This document shows, one piece after another, positions 41,614-50,415 of a DNA stretch of 64,000 bases; the stretch's first letter is position 1; each line of letters starts with the position of its first letter. Below the pieces are notes generated by a model. The model was not told the DNA's origin. It saw only the letters and a program-made list of their open reading frames with translations, and did no database searches. The position numbers and the translations under genes were made by a program. The stretch is from Streptomyces sp. CG 926 (GTDB taxonomy: Bacteria > Actinomycetota > Actinomycetes > Streptomycetales > Streptomycetaceae): assembly GCF_003148825.1 (NCBI RefSeq), contig NZ_QGGZ01000016.1, positions 90,083 through 154,082 on the forward strand. The letters are read 5' to 3'.

Positions 41614-42720
41614 TCAGATCCCGCGGAGCGTCACCTCGGCAGTGGCTTCCCGCAGCTGTGAGGTCTGCGCCTGGATCAGGTGGAACAAGGCCTCCCGCGC
41701 CAGTCGGCCCGCCGTGTTCCCGTAATGCACCGCGCGCCCGCCCGTCGCCGCCACACAGGCGGTGGCGGCCCTCACCCCGAGGTCCAGGGCCGCGGCCCGC
41801 ACCTCGGTCCGGGCCGGTACCCCCTGCTCGGGGGCCAGCTCGTCGCGCATGCCGTACGCCTCGTCACGCAGCCGGGCGGCCTCGTCCGCCAGCCGGTGGG
41901 CGAGGGTCTCGTAGGCGGCTCCGGCCCGGGGCGCGGCCGCCAGCAGCAGATCCACAGCTGCGCGCAGATGCCCGAAGACGGCCGGATTGGCGTTCGCGTT
42001 CTCCAGATCGTAGGACCGGGCCCAGTCCCGCCTCGACTCGACGGAGATCACGTCCTGCGGCGGAACGACGACGTTCCGCAGCTCGACGGCCGCCGTGTGC
42101 GTCGCGCCCATCGCCCACAGCGGCGGCGATGCCACCGCGGCCATGCCGGGGCCCGTGTCCGCGCGTACGAACAGGACCCGGTCATCGGCGGCGACGGCCC
42201 CGACGATCGCCATGTCCGCGAGACCCCAGCCGGTCATCCAGGGCACACGGCCACGGAGCCGCCACCCCTGCGCGCAGCGCTCCGCCGACACGGGCGGCTG
42301 CGGATGGCGCAGGTACGCGAAGGCGGCCGTGGCCCGCCGTGCGCCCGTGACCAGGTCAGGAAGCCAGCGGTCCCGCAGATCGGGGTCGGCGCTCTTCATC
42401 AGCGCCTTCACGAGGGCGAAGTGCTGCGTATAGACGAACCAGGTGGACGGATCGACGGCGGAGAGGATCTCGTGCACCTCACGGACCACCTGCGTCCCGG
42501 TGCAGCCGCTCTCGGGCGTCGGCTCGTACCCGAGGATCCCGTAGGCGCCGCTCAGCGCCAGCTCGTCCAACTGGGCGCTGGAGACACCTTCGACGGCGGT
42601 GCGCTCCGCATCAGGCCGGAGCACGGAGGTCGCGGTGCGTGTCACCGACTCGATCAATGGCTCGGCCGCCAGGTGAGGCGGCGTCCCCAAGGCCGTCCCC
42701 TCGCCGGGTACCCCTCGCAT
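41614..42720 (-). CDS. acyl-CoA dehydrogenase-like flavoprotein (monooxygenase branch)
   Basis: 368 residues with the acyl-CoA dehydrogenase fold but without the usual EGT catalytic loop. Residues WFVYTQHFALVKALM, GWRLRGRVPWMTGWGLADMAIVGAV and PLWAMGATHTAAVELRNVVVP correspond to the N-terminal and beta domains, and ATACVAATGGRAVHYGNTAGRLAREALF to the FAD-binding helix region. This pattern fits the DszC/HpaB-like subgroup of flavin monooxygenases or non-CoA dehydrogenases. It is 36 bp downstream of the glucose-6-phosphate dehydrogenase gene on the same strand and may share its message, which would couple NADPH supply to the flavoenzyme. Confidence 0.8.
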   Translation of the reverse strand: MRGVPGEGTALGTPPHLAAEPLIESVTRTATSVLRPDAERTAVEGVSSAQLDELALSGAYGILGYEPTPESGCTGTQVVREVHEILSAVDPSTWFVYTQHFALVKALMKSADPDLRDRWLPDLVTGARRATAAFAYLRHPQPPVSAERCAQGWRLRGRVPWMTGWGLADMAIVGAVAADDRVLFVRADTGPGMAAVASPPLWAMGATHTAAVELRNVVVPPQDVISVESRRDWARSYDLENANANPAVFGHLRAAVDLLLAAAPRAGAAYETLAHRLADEAARLRDEAYGMRDELAPEQGVPARTEVRAAALDLGVRAATACVAATGGRAVHYGNTAGRLAREALFHLIQAQTSQLREATAEVTLRGI

Positions 42721-42756
42721 CAGCGACCACCTCGATCCGGACTCACCGCCCGTCCG

Positions 42757-44196
42757 TCACATCCGTGTCGGTCGGGCGGGCAGGTGCCAGCGGTACGGGG
42801 CGACGAGCGCGTCGATGCTGTCCGGCCCCCAGGTCCCGGGCGCGTAAGGCTCCACGGGAGGGGGCGCGTCCAGCAGCGGGGCCGAGATCTCCCACAGGCG
42901 TTCGATGCCGTCGGACCGGGTGAAGAAGGACTGGTCGCCGAGCATCGCCTCCAGGAGGAGGTGCTCGTAGCCCTCCAGGGAGTTGTCGGCGGTGAAGGAG
43001 CTCTGGTAGCCGAAGACCATGTCGGCCTCCGCCAACCGCATGGTGGGGCCGGGTTCCTTGACGAGGAACCTGGCGGTGATGGAGCCGGGATCGGCGAAGT
43101 CGATGACGAGTTCGTTGCCCCGGCCGTCCACGGCGGCCCGCGCGTTCAGGGGGAACATGCCGAGGACGGGCTCGCGCAGTCCCAGGGTCACGACGTGCCG
43201 GCCCTCGGCCAGCGCCTTGCCCGAGCGCAGGTGGAAGGGGACACCGGCCCAGCGCCAGTTGTCGATCTCGACGCGCAGGGCGGCGAAGGTCTCGGTGTCG
43301 GAGGCCGGATCGACCCCGGGCTCGGCGCGGTACCCCGTGTACTGTCCGCGGACGACGTGGGCGGGGTCCAGCGGCCGCATGCTGCGGAAGACCTTGACCT
43401 GCTCGTCCCGGAGCGACTGCGCGTCGAGGACGACCGGCGGCTCCATCGCGACGAACCCGAGCAACTGGAACAGGTGGGTGACGATCATGTCGCGGAAGGT
43501 TCCGGTGCCCTCGAAGAAGTGCGCGCGGCCCTGGATGTCGATCTGCTCCGGCACGTCGATCTGCACATGGCTGATGTGCTCGCGGTTCCAGAGGGGTTCG
43601 AAGAGGCCGTTGGCGAACCGGAGGGCGAGGATGTTGTCCACCGCCTCCTTGCCGAGGAAGTGGTCGATACGGAACACCCGGGACTCGTCGAACACGGCAT
43701 GGATGGCCCCGTTGAGCGCGCGGGCGGACGCGAGGTCGGTACCGAACGGCTTCTCCACGATCACCCGGGCGTCCTGGGCGAGACCCGTGGCACCGAGGAG
43801 TTCGACCATCGAGGTGAACGCGACGGGCGGAACGGCGAGGTGGAAGAGCCGTCGCGGTGTGCCACCGACGGCCTGCTCCGCCGCGCGCACCGCCGCCACC
43901 AGCGGCTCCGGGGCATTCGGGTCGGCCGAGCCGAAGGACAGGGCGGACTCGAACTCCTGCCATACGGGGCCTTCGGGGCGCGAACGGCCGAACTCCGTCA
44001 CGGCCTGCCGGGCGTGGGCGCGAAATTCCTGGTCGCTCAGCGCCTCGGCCGCCGGGGCGGTGCCGACGATGCGGTAGCGCCGGGGCATCAGCCCCGCCTT
44101 GGCGAGGTGGAACAGGCCGGGCAGCAGCTTGCGGCGGGCCAGGTCTCCCGTGGCGCCGAAGAGGACGATGACGTGGTCGGGTGTGCCTGAGGCCAT
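42757..44196 (-). CDS. zwf: glucose-6-phosphate 1-dehydrogenase
   Basis: 479 residues from ATG 44196 (MASGTPDHVIVLFGATGDLA); GGAAG upstream supports this start over GTG 44241. FGATGDLARRKLLP binds NADP, VIVEKPFGTD and the active-site RIDHFLGKEAVDN (His as base) are intact, as is FRSGKAL-like FHLRSGKALAEGRHVV. Catalyses the first step of the oxidative pentose phosphate pathway, yielding NADPH. It is away from the usual tal-zwf-opcA cluster, so probably a second isozyme tied to the neighbouring flavoprotein. Confidence 0.95.
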   Translation of the reverse strand: MASGTPDHVIVLFGATGDLARRKLLPGLFHLAKAGLMPRRYRIVGTAPAAEALSDQEFRAHARQAVTEFGRSRPEGPVWQEFESALSFGSADPNAPEPLVAAVRAAEQAVGGTPRRLFHLAVPPVAFTSMVELLGATGLAQDARVIVEKPFGTDLASARALNGAIHAVFDESRVFRIDHFLGKEAVDNILALRFANGLFEPLWNREHISHVQIDVPEQIDIQGRAHFFEGTGTFRDMIVTHLFQLLGFVAMEPPVVLDAQSLRDEQVKVFRSMRPLDPAHVVRGQYTGYRAEPGVDPASDTETFAALRVEIDNWRWAGVPFHLRSGKALAEGRHVVTLGLREPVLGMFPLNARAAVDGRGNELVIDFADPGSITARFLVKEPGPTMRLAEADMVFGYQSSFTADNSLEGYEHLLLEAMLGDQSFFTRSDGIERLWEISAPLLDAPPPVEPYAPGTWGPDSIDALVAPYRWHLPARPTRM

Positions 44197-44375
44197 CGCC
44201 GCACTTCCGTTCCGGGCGGTCGTCTCGCCCTGAGCACCCACTGTGCGTGGTCACCAAGGATCAGGCACCCGGGATTCCGCCACCCGGGTCACCACACGCA
44301 GCGCGTGTTCTCCTTGTTCACCCTCGGGTGCGGCGCTGACGGGCGGGTATCGCGCTCGGCACTAGTCTCGGGATC

Positions 44376-45218
44376 GTGGGACAGCCTCTGGAGAGCGTCG
44401 AAGGCGCAGGACCGTTCGTCACCCGGCGCACCTGGCGGCGTCCCGAGGGGGAGACGGTCGTCTGGGACTCGCGGCCGGCGCGCAAGCGCGGCACGCTGTC
44501 GGTCCGGGGCCCGGGGGACACGGTCGGCCGGGTCGCGACCGCCGATCCCGGGGTGCTGCGCCGAGTGCGCAGGCTCAACGCCGTCGCCTCCACCGCGTTC
44601 GTCATCGGCGGTGCGTTGTTCGCCGTCGGCGCCGCGGTCGCGCAGTTCGGCGCGGGCGATCCGCTCGTCAGCGCGTGGGTGTACCTCGTAGGCGGGCTGT
44701 TCTTCACCACCGGGGGCTACGTTTCGCTGCTGCAGGTGCTGAACGGGCCTCGTCATGCCCCGGACGGCGGTTTCCTGTCCACGGCCGGCTGGCGGTGGTG
44801 GGGGTACGAGCCGATGCGGCTGGACTGGCTGAGCACGTTCGTCCTGTTCACCGGAACGCTCGTGTTCGGTGTCAACCTGCTGGACTCCTTTCTGCAGGGC
44901 CTCAGCGTCAGCCAGGTCAACCGGCTGATCTGGACTCCCGACGTGATCGGGTGCGTGCTGTTCCTGATCTCGGGGCATCTGGCCTTCGCCGAGATCTGCC
45001 ACCGGCCCTGGCCGTGCATCCGCTCCCGAAGTCTCGGGTGGTGGGTGGTGGCGGTGAACCAGTTGGGCTCGATCCTGTTCATGGTCTCGGCGTTGGCGGC
45101 CTTCACCCGCCCCGCCACCGCAAGCCTGGTCAACGTCGACATCGCCAACTGGGGGACGTTGACCGGTGCGCTGTGCTTCTCGTTCGGCGGGGTGTTGCAG
45201 CTCTTCGAACGGCCGTAG
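44376..45218 (+). CDS. multi-pass membrane protein, YrhK-like
   Basis: 280 residues from GTG 44376. After a 65-residue cytoplasmic start (RRTWRRPEGETVVWDSRPARKRG) there are about six membrane helices (AFVIGGALFAVGAAVAQF, WVYLVGGLFFTTGGYVSLLQVL, STFVLFTGTLVFGVNLL, IGCVLFLISGHLAFAEI, QLGSILFMVSALAAFT, LTGALCFSFGGVLQLFE). The pattern GALLFSFGSVLQL near the end recalls the YrhK family. Function is not known. Confidence 0.8.
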   Translation: MGQPLESVEGAGPFVTRRTWRRPEGETVVWDSRPARKRGTLSVRGPGDTVGRVATADPGVLRRVRRLNAVASTAFVIGGALFAVGAAVAQFGAGDPLVSAWVYLVGGLFFTTGGYVSLLQVLNGPRHAPDGGFLSTAGWRWWGYEPMRLDWLSTFVLFTGTLVFGVNLLDSFLQGLSVSQVNRLIWTPDVIGCVLFLISGHLAFAEICHRPWPCIRSRSLGWWVVAVNQLGSILFMVSALAAFTRPATASLVNVDIANWGTLTGALCFSFGGVLQLFERP

Positions 45219-45364
45219 GCGGTGGTGTGCGCGGCGGGTGCGACATCGCGGCGGGAGGTGGACGGACCTGACAGGGGCGGCTCGGTGTCAGCGTCCGCGT
45301 CACCGCCGGCGCCGGGGCCGAGGCCGGGGCCGGGGCCGGTGCCTGGGCCGGTGTCGGGGATGTG

Positions 45365-45859
45365 TCAGTGGAGGGTGAGAGCGTAGGCGAGGAGGCCGAG
45401 GCTGACCGTGGTGAGGACGGTTCGCCAGGTGTTGGCCTTGTTCCAGGGGGTCTCGTAGGCGGTGCGGGTGGTGTGCGCGGTGGTGGTGTCGGTGTGGTCG
45501 GGGGATCCGGCCTGGTCGAGGGCGTTGTTGAGGGGGATGTTGATGCGGGCGGTGACGGCCATGGCGGCCACGTAGGCGGCGAGTGCGGCGGCCAGCGGGA
45601 GGATCACGTCCCGGGTGTCGGGGTCGGTGGCGTGGAGGACGAGGGTGACGGCGGTGAGGAGGGGGGCGCCGAGGTAGGCGAGTATGAACCAGCCGTTGAG
45701 GATGGCCTTGTTGATGTTCTGCATGGCTTCGACGAGGGTCTTGTCACTGCTGCGGGCGAGGCCGGGCATGACGGCGACGGTGAACGCGTAGAACAGGCCG
45801 CTGATGAGTCCGGTGGCGATCGTCGCGGCGATGAGGGTTGCGGTTCGGGCGGTTTCCAC
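45365..45859 (-). CDS. DUF1772 (anthrone oxygenase-like) membrane protein
   Basis: 164 residues from GTG 45859, GAGGAA upstream. Four membrane helices: ATLIAATIATGLISGLFYAFTVAV, NGWFILAYLGAPLLTAVTLVL, VILPLAAALAAYVAAMAV, WRTVLTTVSLGLLAYAL. NINKAILNGWF and INIPLNNAL are the conserved patches of DUF1772 proteins, a family that includes anthrone-oxygenase-like enzymes and many Streptomyces proteins of unknown role. Divergent from the acyl-CoA ligase gene. Confidence 0.88.
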   Translation of the reverse strand: METARTATLIAATIATGLISGLFYAFTVAVMPGLARSSDKTLVEAMQNINKAILNGWFILAYLGAPLLTAVTLVLHATDPDTRDVILPLAAALAAYVAAMAVTARINIPLNNALDQAGSPDHTDTTTAHTTRTAYETPWNKANTWRTVLTTVSLGLLAYALTLH

Positions 45860-46116
45860 GTGGTTCCTCTCTCTGGTGTTCCGGTAGGCGCCCGCAGCCG
45901 GGCCGGGAGGCCGGGCAGGGCTGTTCGTGCCGGGTCGTGCCAGGGGTGGTGCCGTGCGATGCCGGGGTAGGCGGGCCGTGCCGGGCCGGGATGGGGCCGG
46001 ATTTCGCCGTGCGGTGCCGGTGGTGGGGTGGGGTTCAGTTGATCATAGGGGTGGAGTGGTGCTGGGGCCCTGTGGTTACGTTGGGTCGTATCTTCCTGCT
46101 CCTGCTCGAGCTGCTG

Positions 46117-47508
46117 ATGTTGATGGGGTGTGTTGTCGTGCTGACTGCTCTGACCGGGGCGTTCGGGGACCGCGGGGACGCGGTGTCGGTCGCGGGCCGT
46201 GCTGCGTCGTACGAGGACCTGCTGGGTGCGGCCGCGGCGGTGGCCGCCGATCTCGCGGGGTGGGGGCCGGTCCCGGCGTTCGCGGTGACCGCGACGGCTT
46301 CGCTGGAGACGGTGGCGGCGGTGGTCGGCGGTCTGCTCGCCGGGGTGCCCTGCGTACCGGTGCCACCGGACGCGGGGCCGGTGGAGCGTGATCACATCCT
46401 GCGGGACTCCGGCGCTCGGCTGCTGGAGGTGGACTTCGCCCGGCGCGCGCCGGCGCCCGGCCCCCTACCGTCGGCGGCGGCGGAGGATCCGGCGTTGATC
46501 CTCTACACGTCGGGGACCACGGGTGTGCCCAAGGGTGTGGTGCTGAGCAGGGCCGCGATCGTCGCCGATCTGGACGCGCTGGCGGGGGCCTGGGAGTGGG
46601 GTCCGCAGGACGTACTGGTGCACGGGCTGCCGTTGTTCCACGTCCATGGGCTGGTGTTGGGTGTGCTGGGGGCTCTGCGGACGGGGAGTCGTCTGCTGCA
46701 TACCGGCCGGCCGACGCCGGAGGCGTACGCGGCAGCCGCGGCGGCGGGCGGGAGTCTCTTCTTCGGCGTGCCGACCGTGTGGTCGCGGATCGCGGCCGCG
46801 CCGGAAGCGGCCACTGCTTTGGCGGGGGCCCGCTTGCTGGTGTCGGGAAGTGCGGCGCTGCCGACTCCGGTCTTCCGCGATCTGGAGCGATCGACCGGGC
46901 ACCGGGTGGTGGAGCGGTACGGGATGACCGAGACGCTGATCACGATCAGCGGGCGGGCGGGTGGACAGGTGGCTCCCGGTACGGTCGGCACCGCGCTGGA
47001 CGGCATCGCCACGCGGCTCGTGACCGAGGCGGGCGCGGAGATCGGTGAGCTCCAGGTGAAGGGGCCGACGCTGTTCTCGGGCTACCTGGGCCGACCGGAC
47101 GCGACGGCGGCCGCGTACACGGAGGACGGCTGGTTCCGAACGGGGGACATCGCGGCCGTCGACGGGGAAGGTGTGCACCGGATCGTGGGACGCGCCTCCA
47201 CCGACATGATCAAGTCCGGTGGATACCGGATCGGGGCGGGTGAGGTGGAGAACGCACTCCTGGACCATCCGCAGGTCCGGGAGGCGGCGGTGGTGGGTGT
47301 CCCGGATGCCGATCTGGGCGAGCGCATCGTGGCGTTCGTGGTGGCCGAGGCGGTCAGCGGGGGCGAACTCACCGACTTCGTGGCGGCGCGTCTGTCCGTC
47401 CACAAGCGTCCGCGTGAGGTCCGTTTCATCGAGGCGGTGCCGCGCAACGCGATGGGGAAGCCGCAGAAGCGGCTCCTGCTGGAGGGGGAGGAGCGGCGCC
47501 GGACCTGA
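46117..47508 (+). CDS. AMP-forming acyl-CoA ligase, malonyl-CoA synthetase (MatB)-like
   Basis: About 463 residues. LILYTSGTTGVPKG is the P-loop, RYGMTETL motif A5, WFRTGDIA the A7 Asp, and KSGGYRIGAGEVEN plus NAMGKPQKR (catalytic Lys) the C-terminal domain. VLVHGLPLFHVHGLVLGVLGALR matches Streptomyces MatB closely, as does its compact N-terminus, so malonate or a methylmalonate-like acid is the likely substrate; I am not certain. Starts at 46117, 46123 or GTG 46138 are all possible. Confidence 0.88.
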   Translation: MLMGCVVVLTALTGAFGDRGDAVSVAGRAASYEDLLGAAAAVAADLAGWGPVPAFAVTATASLETVAAVVGGLLAGVPCVPVPPDAGPVERDHILRDSGARLLEVDFARRAPAPGPLPSAAAEDPALILYTSGTTGVPKGVVLSRAAIVADLDALAGAWEWGPQDVLVHGLPLFHVHGLVLGVLGALRTGSRLLHTGRPTPEAYAAAAAAGGSLFFGVPTVWSRIAAAPEAATALAGARLLVSGSAALPTPVFRDLERSTGHRVVERYGMTETLITISGRAGGQVAPGTVGTALDGIATRLVTEAGAEIGELQVKGPTLFSGYLGRPDATAAAYTEDGWFRTGDIAAVDGEGVHRIVGRASTDMIKSGGYRIGAGEVENALLDHPQVREAAVVGVPDADLGERIVAFVVAEAVSGGELTDFVAARLSVHKRPREVRFIEAVPRNAMGKPQKRLLLEGEERRRT

Positions 47509-47655
47509 GCAGTTCGGCCGCACGGCTGCCGCGGCCCGGGTGCTCCTTCTTCACCGCGGCCGCCAAGTCCCCTACTTCCACCGGCGTCTGCGGGGAGGTG
47601 TTCGAGCCGGAATGAGGGGCAGGTGGGTCACATGACCTATGAAGGGGAGGCCCGC

Positions 47656-47868
47656 ATGTCCCGAACGCCCGAACCGGAACTGCCCGCCAAGGTTCCCGAG
47701 AGCGAAGACGCCCTCACCCCCGACCTTCCTCCGCTGGGCGGTGCGGCGCCCGATCTGTGGGATGCCGAGAAGCGCGAGGGGACCGAGGAGGAACCACGCG
47801 GCGAGACCGATCACACTGCTGAGCCCAATGATCACAACGATCCGAAGCCGCAGGAGCCCACGGATTGA
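47656..47868 (+). CDS. small acidic hydrophilic protein, hypothetical
   Basis: 70 residues from ATG 47656 (MSRTPEPELPAKVPESEDAL); a longer form from 47632 is possible. Almost wholly Pro, Glu, Asp and Thr with GGAAPDLWDAEKREG in the middle, so probably disordered. AAGGGGAGG before the ATG is a convincing ribosome site. No family is known to me. Confidence 0.5.
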   Translation: MSRTPEPELPAKVPESEDALTPDLPPLGGAAPDLWDAEKREGTEEEPRGETDHTAEPNDHNDPKPQEPTD

Positions 47869-48173
47869 GGCACGCGGCGCGGCCCGCGCAGCCCGGCCCC
47901 GGCCACATCCGCGAGCCGGCGGCGGTGCGGAGCAGGCCCGTCGGAGTTGCGGTACACGGCGGTACGGCGGTTCACCCTCGGCCGAGCCCCCACCCACCAC
48001 CCGTTCGATCGACCGCCACGTCATGCCCGCATCAACCCGCCGACGTACCGCGCCGGTCGACGTACCGCGCCGGTCGACGGACCGGCGATGGGCGGACCGG
48101 CGATCAGACGGGCTGGCGATCGGACGGGCCGGATGAGGACCGTGCTCGGCCGGGGAGCCCGGACCGCGAGCAC
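47869..48173. other. 305-bp convergent spacer with tandem repeats
   Basis: No gene is seen. CGACGTACCGCGCCGGT is duplicated head to tail at 48041-48074, followed by two GGACCGGCGAT copies (48079-48104). The region separates two convergent genes and may act in termination. Confidence 0.55.
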
Positions 48174-49871
48174 CTACGCCAGGGCGAAGACCATGTTGGC
48201 CGAGTTGTAGTAGTTGGGCAGGTGCACCAGGTCCGACCCCGGATGCGGCGGGTCGGCCTTCGGCCAGTTCCGCGGGCCCAGCAGATGGTCGGCGTAGTCG
48301 GTGTGCGGGACTTTCGGCACGAACCAGATGCGGTACGTGCCGGGCCGAGCGTCCTGTTCGAACCGCCAGAGTTGCGTCACGCGGTCCGGACCGGTCCGGC
48401 AGGCGCGAAGGGAGACCGCGGAGACGTTCCCACCGCGGGTGGTTCCGTCGATGCAGGTACCGGTGTCCGCGTTGCGGAGCTGGTAGGTGTTCTGCTGGGC
48501 AGGCAGCTTCTGCCAGGCTTGGCCAGCCTTGCCGGTGCACTTCTCGAGCCGCAACGGGCCGTCGGAACCGGGGCCGCCCACGCCGACGCACAGCCCCGAG
48601 GCCACGTTGATCAGGGCGGCGCCGGTGTGCCCCGTCGAGGGTGCCGCAGAGGTCGGCGCGGCCGTCGGCGAGGCGGACCCGGACGCCGAGGCGGAAGGGA
48701 GCTTCGTGGCGGGGGCTTTGGCGAAAGCCGCCGGGCCTATGGCGACGATCGGGGCGGTTTCCGGCAGCGGGCCGTCCGGGGCCGCAGAGGTTCTGGTGGG
48801 AACTGCCGCCTGCCGGGACCTGTCGCTCTCGGGGTCGGCCGGCAGCAGGACGACCACGGTGGCCGCCGTTCCCGCCACGGCTGCCGCCGCCACCCACTTC
48901 ACGGTGCCGGCCTTGGCCCCGGCGAGCTGCGTGCCGTCCAGTGCGCTCGAGGCGAGTTGAACTCCGCCGTTCCCGCCCAAGGCCGCCAGGAAGGATTCAG
49001 GGTTCCACAGCAGGATGCCGCCGAGCAGCAGCACGCCCAGCCGGCCGTTGACATCGCGGAGGTCGCGCTCGGCCCGAGCACAGTCGTCGCACCCCTTGAG
49101 GTGGCGGCCGAGGTCCCGGGTGAGACGCGTACTCGGTCGACGCAGCCTGGCGGCGATCTGCCCGCCGTAGTGCTTGCACTCGTCGCTGGCGCTCTGGTCC
49201 AGGTGAGCGCGCAAGTACGCCTCCCGCAGGCCTTCCCGTGCACGCGACACCAGTGAGCCGACCCCGCCCGCCGATATGCCGAGGCGCGCCGCCGTCTCGG
49301 CCGCCGGTTCGTGTTCGACGACGGAGTGCCACAACACGGCCTGCCAACGTTCCGGTAGGGACCGGTAGGCGTGCAGGACCAGCGACCCCTCTTCCGCCGA
49401 GAAGACGGCGTCCTCGGTGTCCTGGCCGTCGGAGAGTTGGGCCGCCCATTCCTCGAAGTCGTCGGACAGCCGCGTACGGGCGGCATCCCGTGCCCACGTG
49501 GCCGCCAGACGGCGCACGCAGGTCAGCAGGTACGGGCGCCAGGCGTACTCGGGCCCGGCACCCCAGGAGATGGCTCGGTAGGTACGGGCGAAGGCCTCGG
49601 CGGCGAGGTCCTGGGCTGTGGACACGTCCCGGCAGCACGTGCGGGCGTAGGCGAGCACCGACGGATGGTGACGGGCGAACACCTCATCCATCACATCGCT
49701 GACCGCCGCGTCGGGCGTCGACGTGGAGGAGTGCCCACGCAGCAGGGCACAGAGTTCCCCGTCGCTGAGGCTTCGGAGTTGCTGCTGACGGGCGGTGCCC
49801 AATGTACTCAACACGTGCTCCCGTGTGGCTTGCTGATGTCCCAGGCTTCGGTTTCCGGGTACATCCGTCAT
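48174..49871 (-). CDS. ECF sigma factor fused to zinc finger, membrane helix and ricin-type lectin domain
   Basis: 565 residues from ATG 49871. Sigma region 2 spans about 57-125 (VMDEVFARHHPSVLAYAR, DLAAEAFARTYRAI) and region 4 about 165-220 (LPERWQAVLWHSVVEHEP, AAETAARLGISAGGVGSLVSRAREGL). A zinc-finger-like H257-x3-C261-x2-C264 follows, as in anti-sigma proteins. VKWVAAAAVAGTAATVVVLLP (325-345) is a membrane helix, then a Pro/Ala/Ser linker, and from about 418 a ricin-B-like domain (ASGLCVGVGG, GQAWQKL, LWRFEQD) that would lie outside. One chain thus joins a sugar sensor to a sigma factor; cleavage or regulated release is inferred. Confidence 0.88.
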   Translation of the reverse strand: MTDVPGNRSLGHQQATREHVLSTLGTARQQQLRSLSDGELCALLRGHSSTSTPDAAVSDVMDEVFARHHPSVLAYARTCCRDVSTAQDLAAEAFARTYRAISWGAGPEYAWRPYLLTCVRRLAATWARDAARTRLSDDFEEWAAQLSDGQDTEDAVFSAEEGSLVLHAYRSLPERWQAVLWHSVVEHEPAAETAARLGISAGGVGSLVSRAREGLREAYLRAHLDQSASDECKHYGGQIAARLRRPSTRLTRDLGRHLKGCDDCARAERDLRDVNGRLGVLLLGGILLWNPESFLAALGGNGGVQLASSALDGTQLAGAKAGTVKWVAAAAVAGTAATVVVLLPADPESDRSRQAAVPTRTSAAPDGPLPETAPIVAIGPAAFAKAPATKLPSASASGSASPTAAPTSAAPSTGHTGAALINVASGLCVGVGGPGSDGPLRLEKCTGKAGQAWQKLPAQQNTYQLRNADTGTCIDGTTRGGNVSAVSLRACRTGPDRVTQLWRFEQDARPGTYRIWFVPKVPHTDYADHLLGPRNWPKADPPHPGSDLVHLPNYYNSANMVFALA

Positions 49872-50415
49872 GAGGGTGCGACGCTGCGCCCGACCGGAAT
49901 TCGCGCAAGTGTGCACCCTTGCGGGGCCGCAAGCAAACCCATCGCCTCCTCCCACAGCGGGGCCACCGGCAGCTCGCTTCCGGCCACGGAACCGCTGTGG
50001 TCGTGCGCCGTTCAGGGGAACGGCGCACACGGCACGGTTCCCAAGGCCGAGGTCGCCTTCCTGCCATCGGGGCCGCCTGAAATCAGCCCCGACCCCACCT
50101 GTGGTGCAACGCACAGCAGGAAAGTCGGATGTACAGCCCCGCACCGGCCGCGGAGAACGTCAACGCAGCGACCGAATCAACCCGTCGCAGATGTCGAGCT
50201 GTCACCTACGTGCCAACTTATGGCCGAATGGTTGATCCGCGACGGGGCGGCCCGATAACTTCCGGACGAGGGCTGCACATACGCGGCGCACCGGTGTTCC
50301 GACGACCGCGACTGCCGTGGCTCGCCCAGCTCATCGGATGTCCACGGGGTCGCGCGTCACGTACGTGGCCCTCGTACGGGCGCGCCAGGGCCGGGGAGGC
50401 AGGCCATGGTGGCTG
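49872..50415. other. 544-bp intergenic region upstream of the sigma-lectin gene
   Basis: ORFs here lack convincing codon bias or motifs. The near part carries three CGCAAG/CTTGCG half-sites (separate entry). Around 50100-50260 the sequence is less GC-rich (CAGCAGGAAAGTCGGATGTACAG is part of it) and could carry promoters. Nothing else is recognised. Confidence 0.45.
49904..49933. promoter_or_regulatory. CGCAAG/CTTGCG repeats before the sigma-lectin gene
   Basis: CTTGCGGGGCCGCAAG (49918-49933) is a perfect inverted repeat; a further CGCAAG at 49904-49909 is inverted relative to the middle half-site. They lie 33-62 bp upstream of the ATG, so an operator or an mRNA hairpin is possible. Confidence 0.45.

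Noticed and set aside
46117..47508. Part of a polyketide cluster because of the MatB-like ligase and P450
   Set aside because: No PKS, NRPS or other biosynthetic core genes are present, and the P450 is 39 kb away.
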